Source of the DNA: an uncultured Hoeflea sp.
GTDB lineage: Bacteria > Pseudomonadota > Alphaproteobacteria > Rhizobiales > Rhizobiaceae
Assembly (NCBI RefSeq): GCF_947501405.1
Contig: NZ_CANMVK010000002.1
Coordinates: 372,001 to 436,000 of the forward strand
Length of the DNA stretch: 64,000 bases
Direction of reading: 5' to 3'
In this document: in pieces, positions 1 through 9,918 of the stretch
Position numbering within the stretch: position 1 is the stretch's first letter
Layout: every line of letters starts with the position of its first letter
Notes under the pieces: generated by a model
The model's database searches: none
Told to the model about the DNA's origin: nothing
What the model saw: only the letters and a program-made list of their open reading frames with translations
Made by a program: the position numbers and the translations under genes

Positions 1-102
1 CGGTTGCGCCGGGCCCGCATGATGCCGGCCCGGCGCAATCGCAACACCGACGCCGATGGCAAAGACGCGGACAAACAGGTTCACGCAAGGCCCGCCAGCT
101 AG
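1..102 (+). CDS. C-terminal tail of an upstream gene (partial)
   Basis: Frame 1 is open from the window edge to a TAG at 100-102 and encodes 33 residues rich in Arg, Asp and Ala. Its start lies outside the window. In rhizobial flagellar clusters the gene before flgE is often a response-regulator-like flagellar activator (Rem/FtcR), so this could be its tail. That is inference from gene order only; the residues themselves are not diagnostic. Confidence 0.4.
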   Translation, partial: RLRRARMMPARRNRNTDADGKDADKQVHARPAS

Positions 103-135
103 TCTGGACTACCGTATGAAACGAGGGATGAAGCG

Positions 136-1395
136 ATGAGCCTCTACGGCATGATGCGCACCGGCGCTTCCGGAATGAACGCCCAGGCGAGCCGGCTTGG
201 CACAGTGGCGGACAATATCGCCAACGCCAACACCACCGGCTACAAGAAAGCCTCCACCGAATTCTCCTCCCTGATCCTGCCAACCGCGGGCGGCGCCTAC
301 AACTCCGGTGGCGTCACCACCGATGTGCGCTACGCGGTGTCACAGCAGGGCGCCCTGGAGTTTACCTCCTCATCCACGGATCTGGCGCTCAATGGTGATG
401 GATTTTTCATTGTCAACGACCCCAATGGCGTACCCTATCTGACTAGGGCCGGATCCTTTGTTCCTGATGGCAACGGCTTCCTCGTCAACGCCGCCGGTTA
501 TACGCTTCAGGGATACGACTACGCCAGCGGTACGCCGGCTCCCGTGGTCAATGGTTTTGACGGACTGACTTCGGTCAACATAACTTCCGGAGCGCTGTCA
601 GCGACGCCGTCGACATCCGGGGTGTTCACAGCCAACCTTGACGAGAGTGCCACAATTGTCGCGCCCGGCCTTCTGCCATCCACCAATGCGGCCAATGCAG
701 AATACACCTCAAAGAGTTCGCTGGTTGTCTATGACAATCTCGGCGGCGAGGTGCTGCTTGATTTCTATTACACAAAAACCGCCGCAAACACCTGGGAAGT
801 CGCGGTGTACGACCGTGCGAACGCCGCGCCAAACACCTCTTTCCCCTATACTGCGCCGGCGCTCGCTACAACAACGCTGACTTTTGATGCGACCAGCGGT
901 TTGCTGGCTGGCGGCAGCGCCACGGACATATCGCTCACTGTTCCCGGCGGCGCTGCGGTCACGGTGGATCTCTCCAAGATGAGCCAGCTCAGCTACAAGT
1001 TCACGGTCCAGAACGCCAACGTCAATGGCAATTCGCCGAGCCCGGTCACGCGTGTGGAAATCTCCGAGGACGGCACGCTTTTCGCCCAGTATGAAAACGG
1101 CAAGCTCGAGCCCCTGTTCCGGCTGGCGCTGGCTGATGTGCAAAGCGCCGACAAGCTCCGCCCGCTGGCTGGCAATGTCTATGCGCAAGGCGTCGATTCC
1201 GGCGTCATCACCACCGGCTTTGCCGGTTCGGGTGCGTTCGGCAGCGTCGTTTCCGGCGCGCTCGAAGGCTCCAATGTCGATATCGCCGAAGAGCTTACCA
1301 ACATGATCGAATCGCAGCGCAGTTACACAGCCAATTCAAAGGTCTTCCAAACCGGATCCGACCTCATGGATGTGTTGGTGAATCTGAAACGCTAG
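136..1395 (+). CDS. flgE: Flagellar hook protein FlgE
   Basis: FlgE polymerises into the extracellular hook, the universal joint between basal body and filament, after export by the flagellar type III apparatus. The 419-residue product starts MSLYGMMRTGASGMNAQ and carries the flagellar rod/hook signature ADNIANANTTGYKK at residues 25-38. The C-terminal helix (EGSNVDIAEELTNMIESQ, about residues 377-394) is the D0 segment shared by rod, hook and FlgK proteins. The middle is Ala/Thr/Ser-rich, as expected of the surface-exposed variable domain. Length fits rhizobial FlgE. The start at 136 lies behind GAGGGATGAAGCG. It heads the plus-strand flagellar run and is followed after 31 bp by flgK. Confidence 0.95.
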   Translation: MSLYGMMRTGASGMNAQASRLGTVADNIANANTTGYKKASTEFSSLILPTAGGAYNSGGVTTDVRYAVSQQGALEFTSSSTDLALNGDGFFIVNDPNGVPYLTRAGSFVPDGNGFLVNAAGYTLQGYDYASGTPAPVVNGFDGLTSVNITSGALSATPSTSGVFTANLDESATIVAPGLLPSTNAANAEYTSKSSLVVYDNLGGEVLLDFYYTKTAANTWEVAVYDRANAAPNTSFPYTAPALATTTLTFDATSGLLAGGSATDISLTVPGGAAVTVDLSKMSQLSYKFTVQNANVNGNSPSPVTRVEISEDGTLFAQYENGKLEPLFRLALADVQSADKLRPLAGNVYAQGVDSGVITTGFAGSGAFGSVVSGALEGSNVDIAEELTNMIESQRSYTANSKVFQTGSDLMDVLVNLKR

Positions 1396-1426
1396 CGCAC
1401 CGGCCTAAGAGGTAGAAAGACGAAAT

Positions 1427-2890
1427 ATGTCCCTGTCATCGGCGATCAACACGGCGCAAAGCTCTCTGTCGAACACCGCGACACAGACAAACATTGTCTC
1501 GCGTAACATCTCGAATGCCTCCAATCCGGACTACAATCGCCGCAATGCGGCGCTTGCCACGACCCTTCCGGGCGCGCAGGTGGTTTCCATCCAGCGCGCC
1601 CAGGATCAGGCGATGTTTCGCCAGACCATTTCAAGCAGCGCCACGGCGAGCGGCCAGCAGACGCTGCTGACCGGACTGACCGATCTCAAGAATGTTCTGG
1701 GCGGCAATGATTACGAAAGCGCTCCGGCGACCTTGCTCGCCTCCATGCGCGACACCCTGTCGACCTATGCCGCCAAGCCTGGCGAAAACACCCTTGCCCA
1801 GACCGCGATTGCCGACGCCAACACCCTGGCCTCGGGCCTGAGGGAGGCGTCTGCCTCGGTCCAGACCATCCGTCTTGATTCTGATCAGGAGATCGGACGC
1901 CAGGTCAACAAGCTCAACGATCTGCTCGAGCAGTTCGAAGTTGCCAATTCCGGCGTTATGCGCGGCACCCAGGCGGGCATGGATGTCAGCGCCGAACTCG
2001 ATCAGCGCGATTCACTCCTCAAGCAGATCACGGAAATCGTCGGCGTTACCTCGGTGACCCGCACCAGCAATGACATGGCGCTCTACACGACGGGCGGGGC
2101 CACGCTGTTTGAAACGGTGCCGCGTCCGGTCACGTTCGAACCCGCGGCTGGTTTTTCGGCCACCCTTCAAGGCAACCGTGTTTATGTCGACGGTGTGCCG
2201 CTGCCCGCCGGACAGGGCTCGAGCACCACTGCCCGCGGCTCGCTTCAGGGGCTGTTGCAGATCCGTGACGACATCGCGCCACAGGTACAGACACAGCTCG
2301 ACGAGATTGCCCGGGCGCTGGTGGTCACCTTCGCGGAGACCGATCAGTCGGCCGTCCCCGTTTTGCCGGATCAACCGGGCCTGTTCACCTGGGCCGGTGC
2401 CGCCGTCCCAGCCGGAGCCACGCTGGTTCCCGGGATCGCCGCCACCATCATGGTCAATCCGGCGCTGGAGCCGTCGCTCGGCGGCAATCCGCAATTGTTG
2501 CGCGACGGCGGCATCAACGGCGCCGCCTACAGCGCCAATCCCAGCGGCGCCGCGGGCTTTTCAGCCAAGCTTGATGCCTATGTCGTGGCACTCGACGCAC
2601 CGGTCGCATTCGATCCGGTGGCGGGCCTGTCCACATCGACCAGCCTGACCGGGTTTGCCGCCGATTCCGTCGGCTGGCTCGAACTCAACCGCAGCGAGGC
2701 CGACGCATCTGCCCAGAAACGCGAAGCCTCGCGGTTCCGCGCGGTCGAAGCCCATTCCAACGCCACCGGCGTGTCGCTCGACGAGGAGATGTCGCTGCTT
2801 TTGGAACTGGAGCAATCCTACAAGGCCTCGGCGCGGTTGATCTCGGCAGTCGACCAGATGCTGCAAGAACTCATGGCGGCGGTGAGATAA
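1427..2890 (+). CDS. flgK: Flagellar hook-associated protein 1, FlgK
   Basis: FlgK (HAP1) forms the first junction ring between hook and filament. The 487-residue product has the N-terminal motif NISNASNPDYNRR (residues 27-39), the FlgK variant of the rod/hook signature. Its C terminus, VSLDEEMSLLLELEQSYKAS, is the D0 helix with the family's conserved E-E-x-x-x-L-L-x-x-E-Q-S-Y pattern. The length matches alphaproteobacterial FlgK, which is shorter than the enterobacterial protein. It lies between flgE and flgL with only 4 bp before flgL, so the three are probably cotranscribed. Confidence 0.93.
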   Translation: MSLSSAINTAQSSLSNTATQTNIVSRNISNASNPDYNRRNAALATTLPGAQVVSIQRAQDQAMFRQTISSSATASGQQTLLTGLTDLKNVLGGNDYESAPATLLASMRDTLSTYAAKPGENTLAQTAIADANTLASGLREASASVQTIRLDSDQEIGRQVNKLNDLLEQFEVANSGVMRGTQAGMDVSAELDQRDSLLKQITEIVGVTSVTRTSNDMALYTTGGATLFETVPRPVTFEPAAGFSATLQGNRVYVDGVPLPAGQGSSTTARGSLQGLLQIRDDIAPQVQTQLDEIARALVVTFAETDQSAVPVLPDQPGLFTWAGAAVPAGATLVPGIAATIMVNPALEPSLGGNPQLLRDGGINGAAYSANPSGAAGFSAKLDAYVVALDAPVAFDPVAGLSTSTSLTGFAADSVGWLELNRSEADASAQKREASRFRAVEAHSNATGVSLDEEMSLLLELEQSYKASARLISAVDQMLQELMAAVR

Positions 2891-2894
2891 GCCC

Positions 2895-3947
2895 ATGAAA
2901 ACCAGCTTCATATCCAGTCAAGCCATCCAGAACGCCATGCGGCAGACCATCAGCCGCGGGCAAAGCGAGGTGCAGACCCTGCAAAAGGAGATCGTCACCG
3001 GTCGCCACGCCGACATCGGCTTGGCGCTGGGTGCGCGCACTTCCAGCAGCGTGTCGCTCAATCGCGATGTCATGCGACTGGAGACCATTCTCGACTCCAA
3101 CGCCCTTGTCACCCAGCGGATGTCGGCGTCGCAATTGTCGCTCGGCATGATGTCCGATAGCGCTCAGCAGATGCTCGAGGCATTCATTTCCGTCAACAGC
3201 GCCGATGACGCCACCCGGCTTGGGATCGCCAAGCGGGAAGTGGAATCCTCACTCGACGCCTTCACCTCGGCGATCAACACCTCGTCAAATGGCGAATATC
3301 TGTTCTCCGGCATTAATTCCGACGTCAAACCGCTTGATGATTACCAGGCGGCGGGCTCCGCCGCCAAGGCGGCCTTCGACACCACCTTCCTGGGCCATTT
3401 CGGCTTCACTCAGGATGATCCCGCCGCGGTCAACATCACCGTGCCGCAGATGGAGAATTTCCTGACCAACGTTTTGGAACCGGCATTCTCCGGCCCCGCC
3501 TGGAACACCGATTGGTCGAGTGCGTCGGACACCAACATCTCAAGCCGGATTCGCCGCAACGAAGTGGTCGATTCCAGCGTCAATGCCAATGCCGACGGCA
3601 TGCGCAACTTCGCGCTGGCTGCGGTGATCGGCATCGAACTGCTCGATTCGCCGATCAGCAGCGAGGTCCGCTCCGCCGTCAATGCCCGCGCCATCCAGCA
3701 TGCCGGGCAGGCGGTGACCGGGATCGACAACCAGCGCAGCAACCTCGGGGTTTCGGAAAACCGCGTGGCCAAGGCCAATGTCGCTCTCGAATCGCAGATC
3801 CGCATCGTCAAGCTGCATTTGGGGGATATCGAGGGCGTGGATGCCTATGAGGCCTCCACTCGCATGAATTCACTGCTGGCCCAGGTGGAGACGTCCTACA
3901 CGCTCACCTCCCGGATCCAGCAGCTCAACCTGATGAATTATTTGTAA
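2895..3947 (+). CDS. flgL: Flagellar hook-associated protein 3, FlgL
   Basis: FlgL (HAP3) is the second hook-filament junction protein and is flagellin-like at both ends. The 350-residue product begins MKTSFISSQAIQNAMRQTIS and contains the flagellin-like helix beginning SRGQSEVQTLQKEIVTGRHA. The C-terminal segment ending TSYTLTSRIQQLNLMNYL matches the flagellin/FlgL D0 helix, including the L-L-x-x-V-E-T-S-Y pattern. It starts 4 bp after flgK. A 6-bp GC hairpin (3956-3972) lies just after the stop, before flaF; without a T-run it is not called a terminator. Confidence 0.92.
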   Translation: MKTSFISSQAIQNAMRQTISRGQSEVQTLQKEIVTGRHADIGLALGARTSSSVSLNRDVMRLETILDSNALVTQRMSASQLSLGMMSDSAQQMLEAFISVNSADDATRLGIAKREVESSLDAFTSAINTSSNGEYLFSGINSDVKPLDDYQAAGSAAKAAFDTTFLGHFGFTQDDPAAVNITVPQMENFLTNVLEPAFSGPAWNTDWSSASDTNISSRIRRNEVVDSSVNANADGMRNFALAAVIGIELLDSPISSEVRSAVNARAIQHAGQAVTGIDNQRSNLGVSENRVAKANVALESQIRIVKLHLGDIEGVDAYEASTRMNSLLAQVETSYTLTSRIQQLNLMNYL

Positions 3948-4002
3948 GTGCATGACCCCGGGGTCTCCGGGGACAAATTGGACAAACATGAAGGGCGTCT
4001 GA

Positions 4003-4350
4003 ATGTACCAGTTTTCCTATGCGGATGTTCAGGAGGATGGCGTTGCCGAAGCGCGTGAGCGCGAACGCGAAGCCATCAACCACTCCATCACGCTGCTCAA
4101 GGCGGCCAAGGCCAACGGCCTGGAATCCCGCGACGCTATCGAGGCGGTCTATTTCGTCAGCCGCCTTTGGGTCCGTTTCGTCGAGGATCTGGCCTCTCCG
4201 GAAAACGAGCTTGAACAGGAACTCAAGGCCAACCTGATCTCCATAGGGATTTGGATCATCAAGGAGGCCGAGAAAATCCGCCAACGCCAATCGGATAACT
4301 TCCAGGGCATCATCGATATCTCGATCATCATCAGGGACGGGCTGAAATGA
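4003..4350 (+). CDS. flaF: Flagellin-synthesis regulator FlaF
   Basis: FlaF is a small alphaproteobacterial protein needed for flagellin production and secretion; in Caulobacter it acts as a flagellin chaperone/translation switch together with FlbT. The 115-residue product begins [20 protein letters not shown] and is soluble and helical, with no signal peptide or membrane segment. Identification rests on this N terminus, the length, and the invariant position between flgL and flbT in rhizobia. It overlaps flbT by 4 bp (ATGA at 4347-4350), so translation is probably coupled. Confidence 0.88.
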   Translation: MYQFSYADVQEDGVAEAREREREAINHSITLLKAAKANGLESRDAIEAVYFVSRLWVRFVEDLASPENELEQELKANLISIGIWIIKEAEKIRQRQSDNFQGIIDISIIIRDGLK

Positions 4351-4796
4351 AAAGCTCACTGCGCATATCGCTGAAAGCGGGCGAACGCATCTTCATCAAC
4401 GGAGCTGTGCTCAGGGTAGACCGCAAGGTGGCGCTCGAGTTTCTCAACGACGTTACCTTCCTGCTCGAAAACCACGTGCTGCAGCCCGAGCAGGCGACAA
4501 CGCCGCTCAGGCAGCTCTACTTCATCGTTCAGATGATGCTGATCAATCCCGAGGGCGCCGAGCAGGCCATGGGCATGTTCCGCAAGTCGGTGGTGATGTT
4601 GCTGACCTGCTTCAAGAACGAAGAGGTGCTCGCCGAGCTCAAGCACATTGACGGCATGGTCACCCAGGGAAGGGCCTTCGAGGCGCTCAAGGCGATCCGC
4701 GCGCTCTATCCCATCGAGGACCAGATTCTCAACACCCCGGCGATGCCTGCGGGGACGATCGAACAAATCCGCAAGGAGCTTGCGCCATGGACGTGA
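4347..4796 (+). CDS. flbT: Flagellin-mRNA regulator FlbT
   Basis: FlbT binds flagellin mRNA 5' leaders and limits flagellin translation in alphaproteobacteria. The 149-residue protein starts [20 protein letters not shown], followed by [20 protein letters not shown], both typical of the FlbT family, and the length is as expected. It overlaps flaF by 4 bp and flgD by 10 bp, a tightly coupled arrangement. It may act on flagellin genes lying outside this window, since no flagellin gene is seen here. Confidence 0.9.
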   Translation: MKSSLRISLKAGERIFINGAVLRVDRKVALEFLNDVTFLLENHVLQPEQATTPLRQLYFIVQMMLINPEGAEQAMGMFRKSVVMLLTCFKNEEVLAELKHIDGMVTQGRAFEALKAIRALYPIEDQILNTPAMPAGTIEQIRKELAPWT

Positions 4797-5188
4797 ACGC
4801 CGTCAATTCATCCACATCCGCCAACAAATCCGCCGCTGACCAGGCCTCCAACAAGGCCGCTCTGGACTACGACACCTTTCTCACTTTGCTTGTCGAGCAG
4901 ATGAAGAACCAGGATCCGACCGAGCCGATGGACGCCACCGAACAGATTGCGCAATTGGCCACCTTCAGCCAGGTCGAGCAGACCATCCAGACCAACAAGA
5001 ACCTGGAACTGTTGCTGCAATCGTCGAATTTGAGCCAGGCCGGAGCGATCATCGGACGCACGCTTACCAGCGCCGACGGGCTGACCTCGGGTGTCGTTGA
5101 AGAGGTCAAGGTCACCTCCACCGCGCTAACCGCGGTCCTTGCCGATGGCGAGGAAATCGCGGTCACCGAGGGCGTGACCATTCGCTGA
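4787..5188 (+). CDS. flgD: Flagellar hook-capping protein FlgD (short form)
   Basis: FlgD caps the growing hook and guides FlgE assembly. The 133-residue product carries the N-terminal hook-cap region ([20 protein letters not shown], about residues 26-45, followed by [20 protein letters not shown]). After the conserved [15 protein letters not shown] it ends within about 40 residues. The C-terminal Tudor-like and Ig-like domains of enterobacterial FlgD are therefore absent. Short FlgD is known in rhizobia, so this is not read as a truncation. The start lies inside flbT (10-bp overlap). Confidence 0.9.
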   Translation: MDVNAVNSSTSANKSAADQASNKAALDYDTFLTLLVEQMKNQDPTEPMDATEQIAQLATFSQVEQTIQTNKNLELLLQSSNLSQAGAIIGRTLTSADGLTSGVVEEVKVTSTALTAVLADGEEIAVTEGVTIR

Positions 5189-5252
5189 TGCATTCCAGGC
5201 TCCCGTGCCCTAGAATGGCTGCCCGCGCCTGAGCCAACCGGACCCGCGCAAG

Positions 5253-5519
5253 ATGAACGAAGCCGACGCCCTTGATATCGTCCAGAATGCGATCTGGACC
5301 GTGCTGGTCGCCTCCGGACCATCGGTGTTTGTCGCCATGGCCGTAGGCGTCGGCATCGCCTTCGTCCAGGCTTTGACCCAGGTTCAGGAAATGACCCTGA
5401 CTTTCGTGCCCAAGATCGTGGCCATCCTGATCACGGTCGCGGTCTCCGCCCCCTTTGTTGGCGCACAGATCTCCACTTTCACCAACGTCGTCTTCCAGCG
5501 CATCGAAACCGGCTTCTAG
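5253..5519 (+). CDS. fliQ: Flagellar export apparatus protein FliQ
   Basis: FliQ is a small inner-membrane subunit of the FliPQR export gate. The 88-residue product has two hydrophobic helices (about residues 14-36 and 50-72) and the family pattern VGVGIAFVQALTQVQEMTLT followed by FVPKIVAILIT. Length and topology match FliQ exactly. It sits 64 bp after flgD and 136 bp before flhA; fliP is not in the window, as in rhizobia where it lies elsewhere in the cluster. Confidence 0.93.
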   Translation: MNEADALDIVQNAIWTVLVASGPSVFVAMAVGVGIAFVQALTQVQEMTLTFVPKIVAILITVAVSAPFVGAQISTFTNVVFQRIETGF

Positions 5520-5655
5520 GCAACGCCCAGGTTCGGCTGGACCGGGCCTCCGGCTGTCGGGGTTGCCACTTTCGCGCAAGCTTCGCGCCCTAGTGTCGCC
5601 TTGACCCTTTGCGTCGGCATGAAGCTGGCGTTGTTGATCCGGAGCGTCACAGATC

Positions 5656-7743
5656 ATGGCCGACCCGCAAGCGCTGGCGATTCAGAAGACAGCCTTCCAG
5701 GGTAAGGACATGGGCTTTGCCTTCGGCATTGTCGTCATCCTGTCCATCCTGTTCCTGCCGATTCCCGCCTTCCTGATCGATGTCGGGCTGGCCTTTTCGA
5801 TCGCCTTCTCGGTACTGATTCTGATGGTTGCCCTGTGGATCCAGCGGCCGCTCGATTTCTCGTCATTTCCGACCATTTTGCTGATCGCCACGATGATGCG
5901 GCTGTCGCTCAACATTGCCACCACCCGGGTGATCCTTTCCGAAGGTCATCTCGGCCCGGATGCGGCAGGCCAGGTCATCGGCGGGTTTTCGCGGATGGTT
6001 ATGTCGGGTGATTTTGTCATCGGCGTCATCGTCTTTCTCATTCTGGTGACGGTGAATTTCATCGTCATCACCAAGGGCGCGACCCGCATCGCCGAGGTCG
6101 GCGCCCGTTTTACGCTCGACGCCATCCCCGGCAAGCAGATGGCAATCGACGCCGATCTGTCTGCCGGCATGATCGACGAGACCCAGGCGCGCGACCGCCG
6201 CCGCGAACTCGAGCAGGAAAGCTCGTTCTTCGGTTCCATGGACGGCGCCTCCAAATTCGTGCGCGGTGACGCAATCGCCGGCCTGCTGATCACCGGCATC
6301 AACATGTTCGGCGGCATCATCATCGGATACGCCCGTCACGACATGCAGATCGGCGAGGCCGCTGATGTGTTTGTGCGGTTGTCTGTGGGCGACGGTCTGG
6401 TCAGCCAGATCCCGGCGCTGATCGTCTCGCTGGCTGCGGGCCTGCTGGTTTCGCGCGGCGGCCAGCTCGGCTCCACCGACGAGGCCGTCATCGATCAGCT
6501 CGGCGGCTACCCCCGCGCCTTGTTCGCCGCCTCGGGCCTGTTGTTCCTGCTCGCCCTGATGCCGGGCCTGCCGTTCCTGCCGTTCGTGCTTCTGGGCGGC
6601 GGCATGGCGTTTGCGAGTTGGGTGATTCCGCGCCAGCGCGACATGAAGGCCCGCGCCGAAGCGCAGGAAATTCACCGCACCGAGCAGGAGGAAAAGGACA
6701 AGGAGAAGGATTCGGTCAAATCCATCCTCAAGACCGCCGAAATCGAACTGGTGCTCGGCAAGCAGGTGGCGACCAAGCTTTTGGGCTCACATGAGGAGCT
6801 CGCCTTCCGGGTCGCCAAGATGCGCAAGAAATTCGCCACCCAGTACGGTTTCGTGGTGCCCGAAATCAAGGTCACCGACGATATCGCCATCAAGGACAAA
6901 AGCTACCAGATCCGCATTCATGGCACCACGGTGGCCGCCAACGATCTGCGCGTCGGCGAATTGATGGTGGTGCTCGCCGGTCCGCGCCGGCCGACCATCC
7001 CCGGCGACGAGATCCGCGAACCCGCTTTCGGCCTTCCGGCGCTGTCGGTGCCTGATAATTTCGCCGAGGACCTGAAGCGCGAGGGCTTCCAGCCGATCGA
7101 CAATGTTTCGGTGGTGCTGACCCATCTGTCCGAGGTAATCCGCAACAACCTGCCGCAGCTTCTGTCCTATAAGGACATGAAGGTCCTGATCGACCGGCTC
7201 GATCCTGAGTACCGCAAGCTTGCCGATGAAATCTGCACCTCGCATATGTCCTATTCCGGCTTCCAGGCGGTTCTCAAGCTGCTTCTGGCCGAGCGGGTTT
7301 CGATCCGCAATCTGCATCTCATTCTCGAGGCGGTGGCCGAACTCGCCCCGCATGTCCGCAAGACCGAGCAGATCGTCGAACATGTGCGCATCCGCATGGC
7401 CCAGCAATTGTGCGGCGACATTGCCCGTAACGGCCAGCTCAACGTGCTCCGGCTCGGCAATCGTTGGGATCTGGCCTTCCACCAGGCGCTCAAGCGCGAC
7501 GCCAAGGGCGAGGTCATCGAGTTCGACATCGACCCGCGCATGCTCGAGGAGTTCTCCGAGGAGGCCACCAAGATCATTCGCGAACACATGGACAAGGGCG
7601 TGCCCTTCGTGCTCGTCACCTCGCCGGATTCGCGTCCCTATGTGCGAATGATCGTCGAGCGCATCTTTGCCACCCTGCCGGTGCTGTCCCATGTCGAGAT
7701 CGCCAAGGGGGTTGAGATCAAGCTGCTCGGCTCGATCTCGTGA
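5656..7743 (+). CDS. flhA: Flagellar export gate protein FlhA
   Basis: FlhA forms the nonameric export gate ring that couples proton flow to export and docks chaperone-substrate complexes. The 695-residue protein has eight predicted N-terminal membrane segments (to about residue 330) and a large cytoplasmic domain. The FHIPEP family signature [20 protein letters not shown] lies near residue 152. The cytoplasmic part contains the conserved run [19 protein letters not shown] and ends in [15 protein letters not shown]. It overlaps fliR by 4 bp (GTGA at 7740-7743). Confidence 0.97.
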   Translation: MADPQALAIQKTAFQGKDMGFAFGIVVILSILFLPIPAFLIDVGLAFSIAFSVLILMVALWIQRPLDFSSFPTILLIATMMRLSLNIATTRVILSEGHLGPDAAGQVIGGFSRMVMSGDFVIGVIVFLILVTVNFIVITKGATRIAEVGARFTLDAIPGKQMAIDADLSAGMIDETQARDRRRELEQESSFFGSMDGASKFVRGDAIAGLLITGINMFGGIIIGYARHDMQIGEAADVFVRLSVGDGLVSQIPALIVSLAAGLLVSRGGQLGSTDEAVIDQLGGYPRALFAASGLLFLLALMPGLPFLPFVLLGGGMAFASWVIPRQRDMKARAEAQEIHRTEQEEKDKEKDSVKSILKTAEIELVLGKQVATKLLGSHEELAFRVAKMRKKFATQYGFVVPEIKVTDDIAIKDKSYQIRIHGTTVAANDLRVGELMVVLAGPRRPTIPGDEIREPAFGLPALSVPDNFAEDLKREGFQPIDNVSVVLTHLSEVIRNNLPQLLSYKDMKVLIDRLDPEYRKLADEICTSHMSYSGFQAVLKLLLAERVSIRNLHLILEAVAELAPHVRKTEQIVEHVRIRMAQQLCGDIARNGQLNVLRLGNRWDLAFHQALKRDAKGEVIEFDIDPRMLEEFSEEATKIIREHMDKGVPFVLVTSPDSRPYVRMIVERIFATLPVLSHVEIAKGVEIKLLGSIS

Positions 7744-8495
7744 TCACCGACCCGGAAGGCACCATTCTGGCGCTGTTTGCGGCGTTTTGCCGGATCGGCG
7801 GCTGCATCATGGTGCTTCCGGGTTTTTCCAGTTTTCGTGTCCCGGTGCAGATCCGGCTGTTCGTCGCGGTGGCTATCTCCATGGCGCTCCTGCCGGTGCT
7901 GTGGGACACGCTCTATCCCAGCGTCCAGGCCGGCGGCCGTGTTTACATCGCACTGGTCGGCGTCGAGCTGCTGATTGGCGTCACGCTGGGGCTGATCGCC
8001 CGCTACATCGTGCTGGCACTGCAGTTTGCCGGCACCGGCATGTCGATGGCCATCGGCTTCAATGCGGCGCCGGGCGGCGGCCTTCTGGAAATGGAGCAGG
8101 AAGGCCATCTGACTTCGCTGATCAGCTTCACGGCGCTGCTGCTGCTGTTTTTGACCGATTTCCACCATCTGGTGATCTCGGCGCTGGTCCGCTCCTACGA
8201 TTTCATGCCGCTGGGCTCCGGTTTTGATCCGCAGATGGCGCTGATGACGCTGACCGATACGCTGGCCGGCGCTTTCCTGCTGGTGCTGCGGCTGGCCAGC
8301 CCCTTCCTCGCCTATGGCCTGGTGTTCAACCTGGCCATCGGCATGGTCAACAAGCTGGCGCCGCAGATCCCGGTCTACTTCATCTCGATCCCCTTCATCC
8401 TGTTTGGCGGATTGCTGCTGCTGTTCTTCGGCAGCCAGGAGTTCTTCAAACAGTTCATCGACGGCTTCGAGCCGCTCTATATGGGGCTGCGCTGA
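7740..8495 (+). CDS. fliR: Flagellar export apparatus protein FliR
   Basis: FliR is the single-copy membrane subunit of the FliPQR export gate. The 251-residue product begins with a GTG that overlaps the flhA stop by 4 bp, which suggests translational coupling. It has about six hydrophobic segments and the family's motifs [20 protein letters not shown] near the N terminus and [20 protein letters not shown] near residue 205. Length fits FliR. The next gene begins 2 bp after its stop. Confidence 0.95.
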   Translation: MITDPEGTILALFAAFCRIGGCIMVLPGFSSFRVPVQIRLFVAVAISMALLPVLWDTLYPSVQAGGRVYIALVGVELLIGVTLGLIARYIVLALQFAGTGMSMAIGFNAAPGGGLLEMEQEGHLTSLISFTALLLLFLTDFHHLVISALVRSYDFMPLGSGFDPQMALMTLTDTLAGAFLLVLRLASPFLAYGLVFNLAIGMVNKLAPQIPVYFISIPFILFGGLLLLFFGSQEFFKQFIDGFEPLYMGLR

Positions 8496-8496
8496 G

Positions 8497-8904
8497 ATGG
8501 TGGAGTCGCGCGCCCGCAAACTGGCCCGGCTGGTGCGGGTGCAGCGCCAGATCGAGCGCATGGCCGAGGATGATCTGTCCCAGGTGCTGCGCCAGCAGGC
8601 CATCGTTGACGCGACCCAGGATGCGCTGGTTGAAGCCGTCGGATCTTTCGATCCGGTGCATGCGGCGATGTCGCATCAATATGCGCAGCGGTTCCAGCGG
8701 CTGTCGGCCAAATCGCAACAGCTCGATGGCATGAAACTGGTCCAGGAACGCCGGGTGCTTAGTGAAAAGACCAAGGCCGACCGGCTTGCCGAGAGAGCCG
8801 ATGAGGCCGCTCAAAACGAAGAACGGGCAGATGCCGACGAGAGCCTGCTCGATCTGCTCGAGACCCGGCTCGGCAAAGCCGCACCCGGCACAAGGCCAGC
8901 GTAA
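8497..8904 (+). CDS. FliJ-like coiled-coil protein of the flagellar cluster
   Basis: This 135-residue protein begins MVESRARKLARLVRVQRQIE and is charged and helical throughout, with long stretches likely to form coiled coil and no membrane segment. The pattern resembles FliJ-type export chaperones and escort proteins, but no diagnostic motif is visible, so the function is inferred from position. The start at 8497 lies 2 bp after the fliR stop; a longer frame running upstream is only open through fliR in another phase. A conserved small gene occupies this slot in rhizobial flagellar clusters. Confidence 0.7.
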   Translation: MVESRARKLARLVRVQRQIERMAEDDLSQVLRQQAIVDATQDALVEAVGSFDPVHAAMSHQYAQRFQRLSAKSQQLDGMKLVQERRVLSEKTKADRLAERADEAAQNEERADADESLLDLLETRLGKAAPGTRPA

Positions 8905-8962
8905 GCTTCATCGGTCACACTGGGTCTTACGATTTTCAAGCAACACCGGCGGAGAAAACGCA

Positions 8963-9538
8963 GTGTCCATTCAGACGGCAACCGATCTCATTCTCGATGT
9001 CGTCCGCGCAGCCGATCCGGCCGTGGCGCAAAAGGCCGAAGCCATGCTTGAAGCGGCGTCGGTGCGCAGATCCGAAACCGCTGCCGGCACGCCCGCCTTC
9101 AGGCACGAGTTGCTGGCCTCGACGGGCGCCGTGCCGCAATCTTCGGCCGCGCCGGGCCAGTCAGCACCCGATCCGGTGGCCGAAACCTATCAGCGCTTTG
9201 AAGCCATGATCCTGCAGAATTTCATCGGCGCCATGCTGCCCAAGGACAGCGAAGAACTCTACGGCAAGGGCACCGCCGGCGAGATCTGGAAGGGCATGAT
9301 GGCCGAACAATTGGGCGCGGTCCTCGCCAAGGGCGGCGGCATCGGCATCGCTGACCGGATGCTGGCCGACCGGATCGGTGTCGCTCTGGCGCCCGAGCCG
9401 GAAGGCGCTCTGGGCTCCAATGTTACCAACCGGGCTGCCAATCTGGTCAACGAGATGCAGATGCAGATCCTGGCCGATATCGCCGCACTCGGGTCCGCCG
9501 GCGCGGATGACACGCGGTCCGCCACCCGTGAGGTTTGA
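8963..9538 (+). CDS. Rod-binding FlgJ-like protein
   Basis: The product (191 residues) has the rod-binding domain of FlgJ at about residues 76-135: YQRFEAMILQNFIGAMLPKD, then EIWKGMMAEQLGAVLAKGGG and IGIADRML. It lacks the C-terminal muramidase domain of gammaproteobacterial FlgJ, as is usual in alphaproteobacteria. It probably caps or scaffolds rod assembly in the periplasm. The start is a GTG at 8963 behind GGAGAA (8951-8956); an ATG upstream (8762) would lie in the preceding gene and gives an unrelated low-complexity extension, so it is rejected. Confidence 0.82.
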   Translation: MSIQTATDLILDVVRAADPAVAQKAEAMLEAASVRRSETAAGTPAFRHELLASTGAVPQSSAAPGQSAPDPVAETYQRFEAMILQNFIGAMLPKDSEELYGKGTAGEIWKGMMAEQLGAVLAKGGGIGIADRMLADRIGVALAPEPEGALGSNVTNRAANLVNEMQMQILADIAALGSAGADDTRSATREV

Positions 9539-9543
9539 TCGTC

Positions 9544-9918
9544 ATGAACCAGCAGCCTGAAACCCATGATCGCCGTATCGATGGCCTGCTTGCCAGGCTC
9601 GAAGGCGTGATCGATACCGAAAACGAGGCGCTCGGCGCGGATCCGGACTTCGACCTCACGCGTTCCAACGCGCTCAAGAGCCGGTGCCTTTACGATATGA
9701 CCATGCTGTTCAGGGACATCGGACCCGGGCAACTGGCGGCGGCGCAGCAGCGCCGGCTCTCGGGCCTTCGCGCCAAGCTGGATCTCAATCGAGTGCGCGT
9801 TCAGGCCCACATGGAGGCCGTGAGCGACCTTGCCGACATGATCAAGGATACGGTGGCGGCGTCTGAAGCGGACGGCACCTACTCGGAGGATCAGTTCCGG
9901 GGTTACGATCTGTCATGA
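9544..9918 (+). CDS. FlgN-like flagellar export chaperone (putative)
   Basis: This 124-residue soluble protein is mostly helical, with a central stretch DFDLTRSNALKSRCLYDMTM and LRAKLDLNRVRVQAHM, which resembles the FlgN chaperone family (chaperone of FlgK and FlgL). No catalytic residues are present. The start is the ATG at 9544, 5 bp after the previous stop; a TTG at 9535 is rejected. Its place at the end of the late flagellar run, with flgK and flgL upstream, fits a FlgN role, but this is inferred from context and size. Confidence 0.6.
   Translation: MNQQPETHDRRIDGLLARLEGVIDTENEALGADPDFDLTRSNALKSRCLYDMTMLFRDIGPGQLAAAQQRRLSGLRAKLDLNRVRVQAHMEAVSDLADMIKDTVAASEADGTYSEDQFRGYDLS

Noticed and set aside
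3956-3972. Hairpin CCCCGG-GGTCT-CCGGGG after flgL as a terminator
   Set aside because: Only a 6-bp stem and no T-run, and flaF follows on the same strand; not supported as a terminator.
4787-5188. FlgD as a truncated pseudogene
   Set aside because: The short form without the C-terminal domains is normal in rhizobia, the frame is intact and coupled to flbT.
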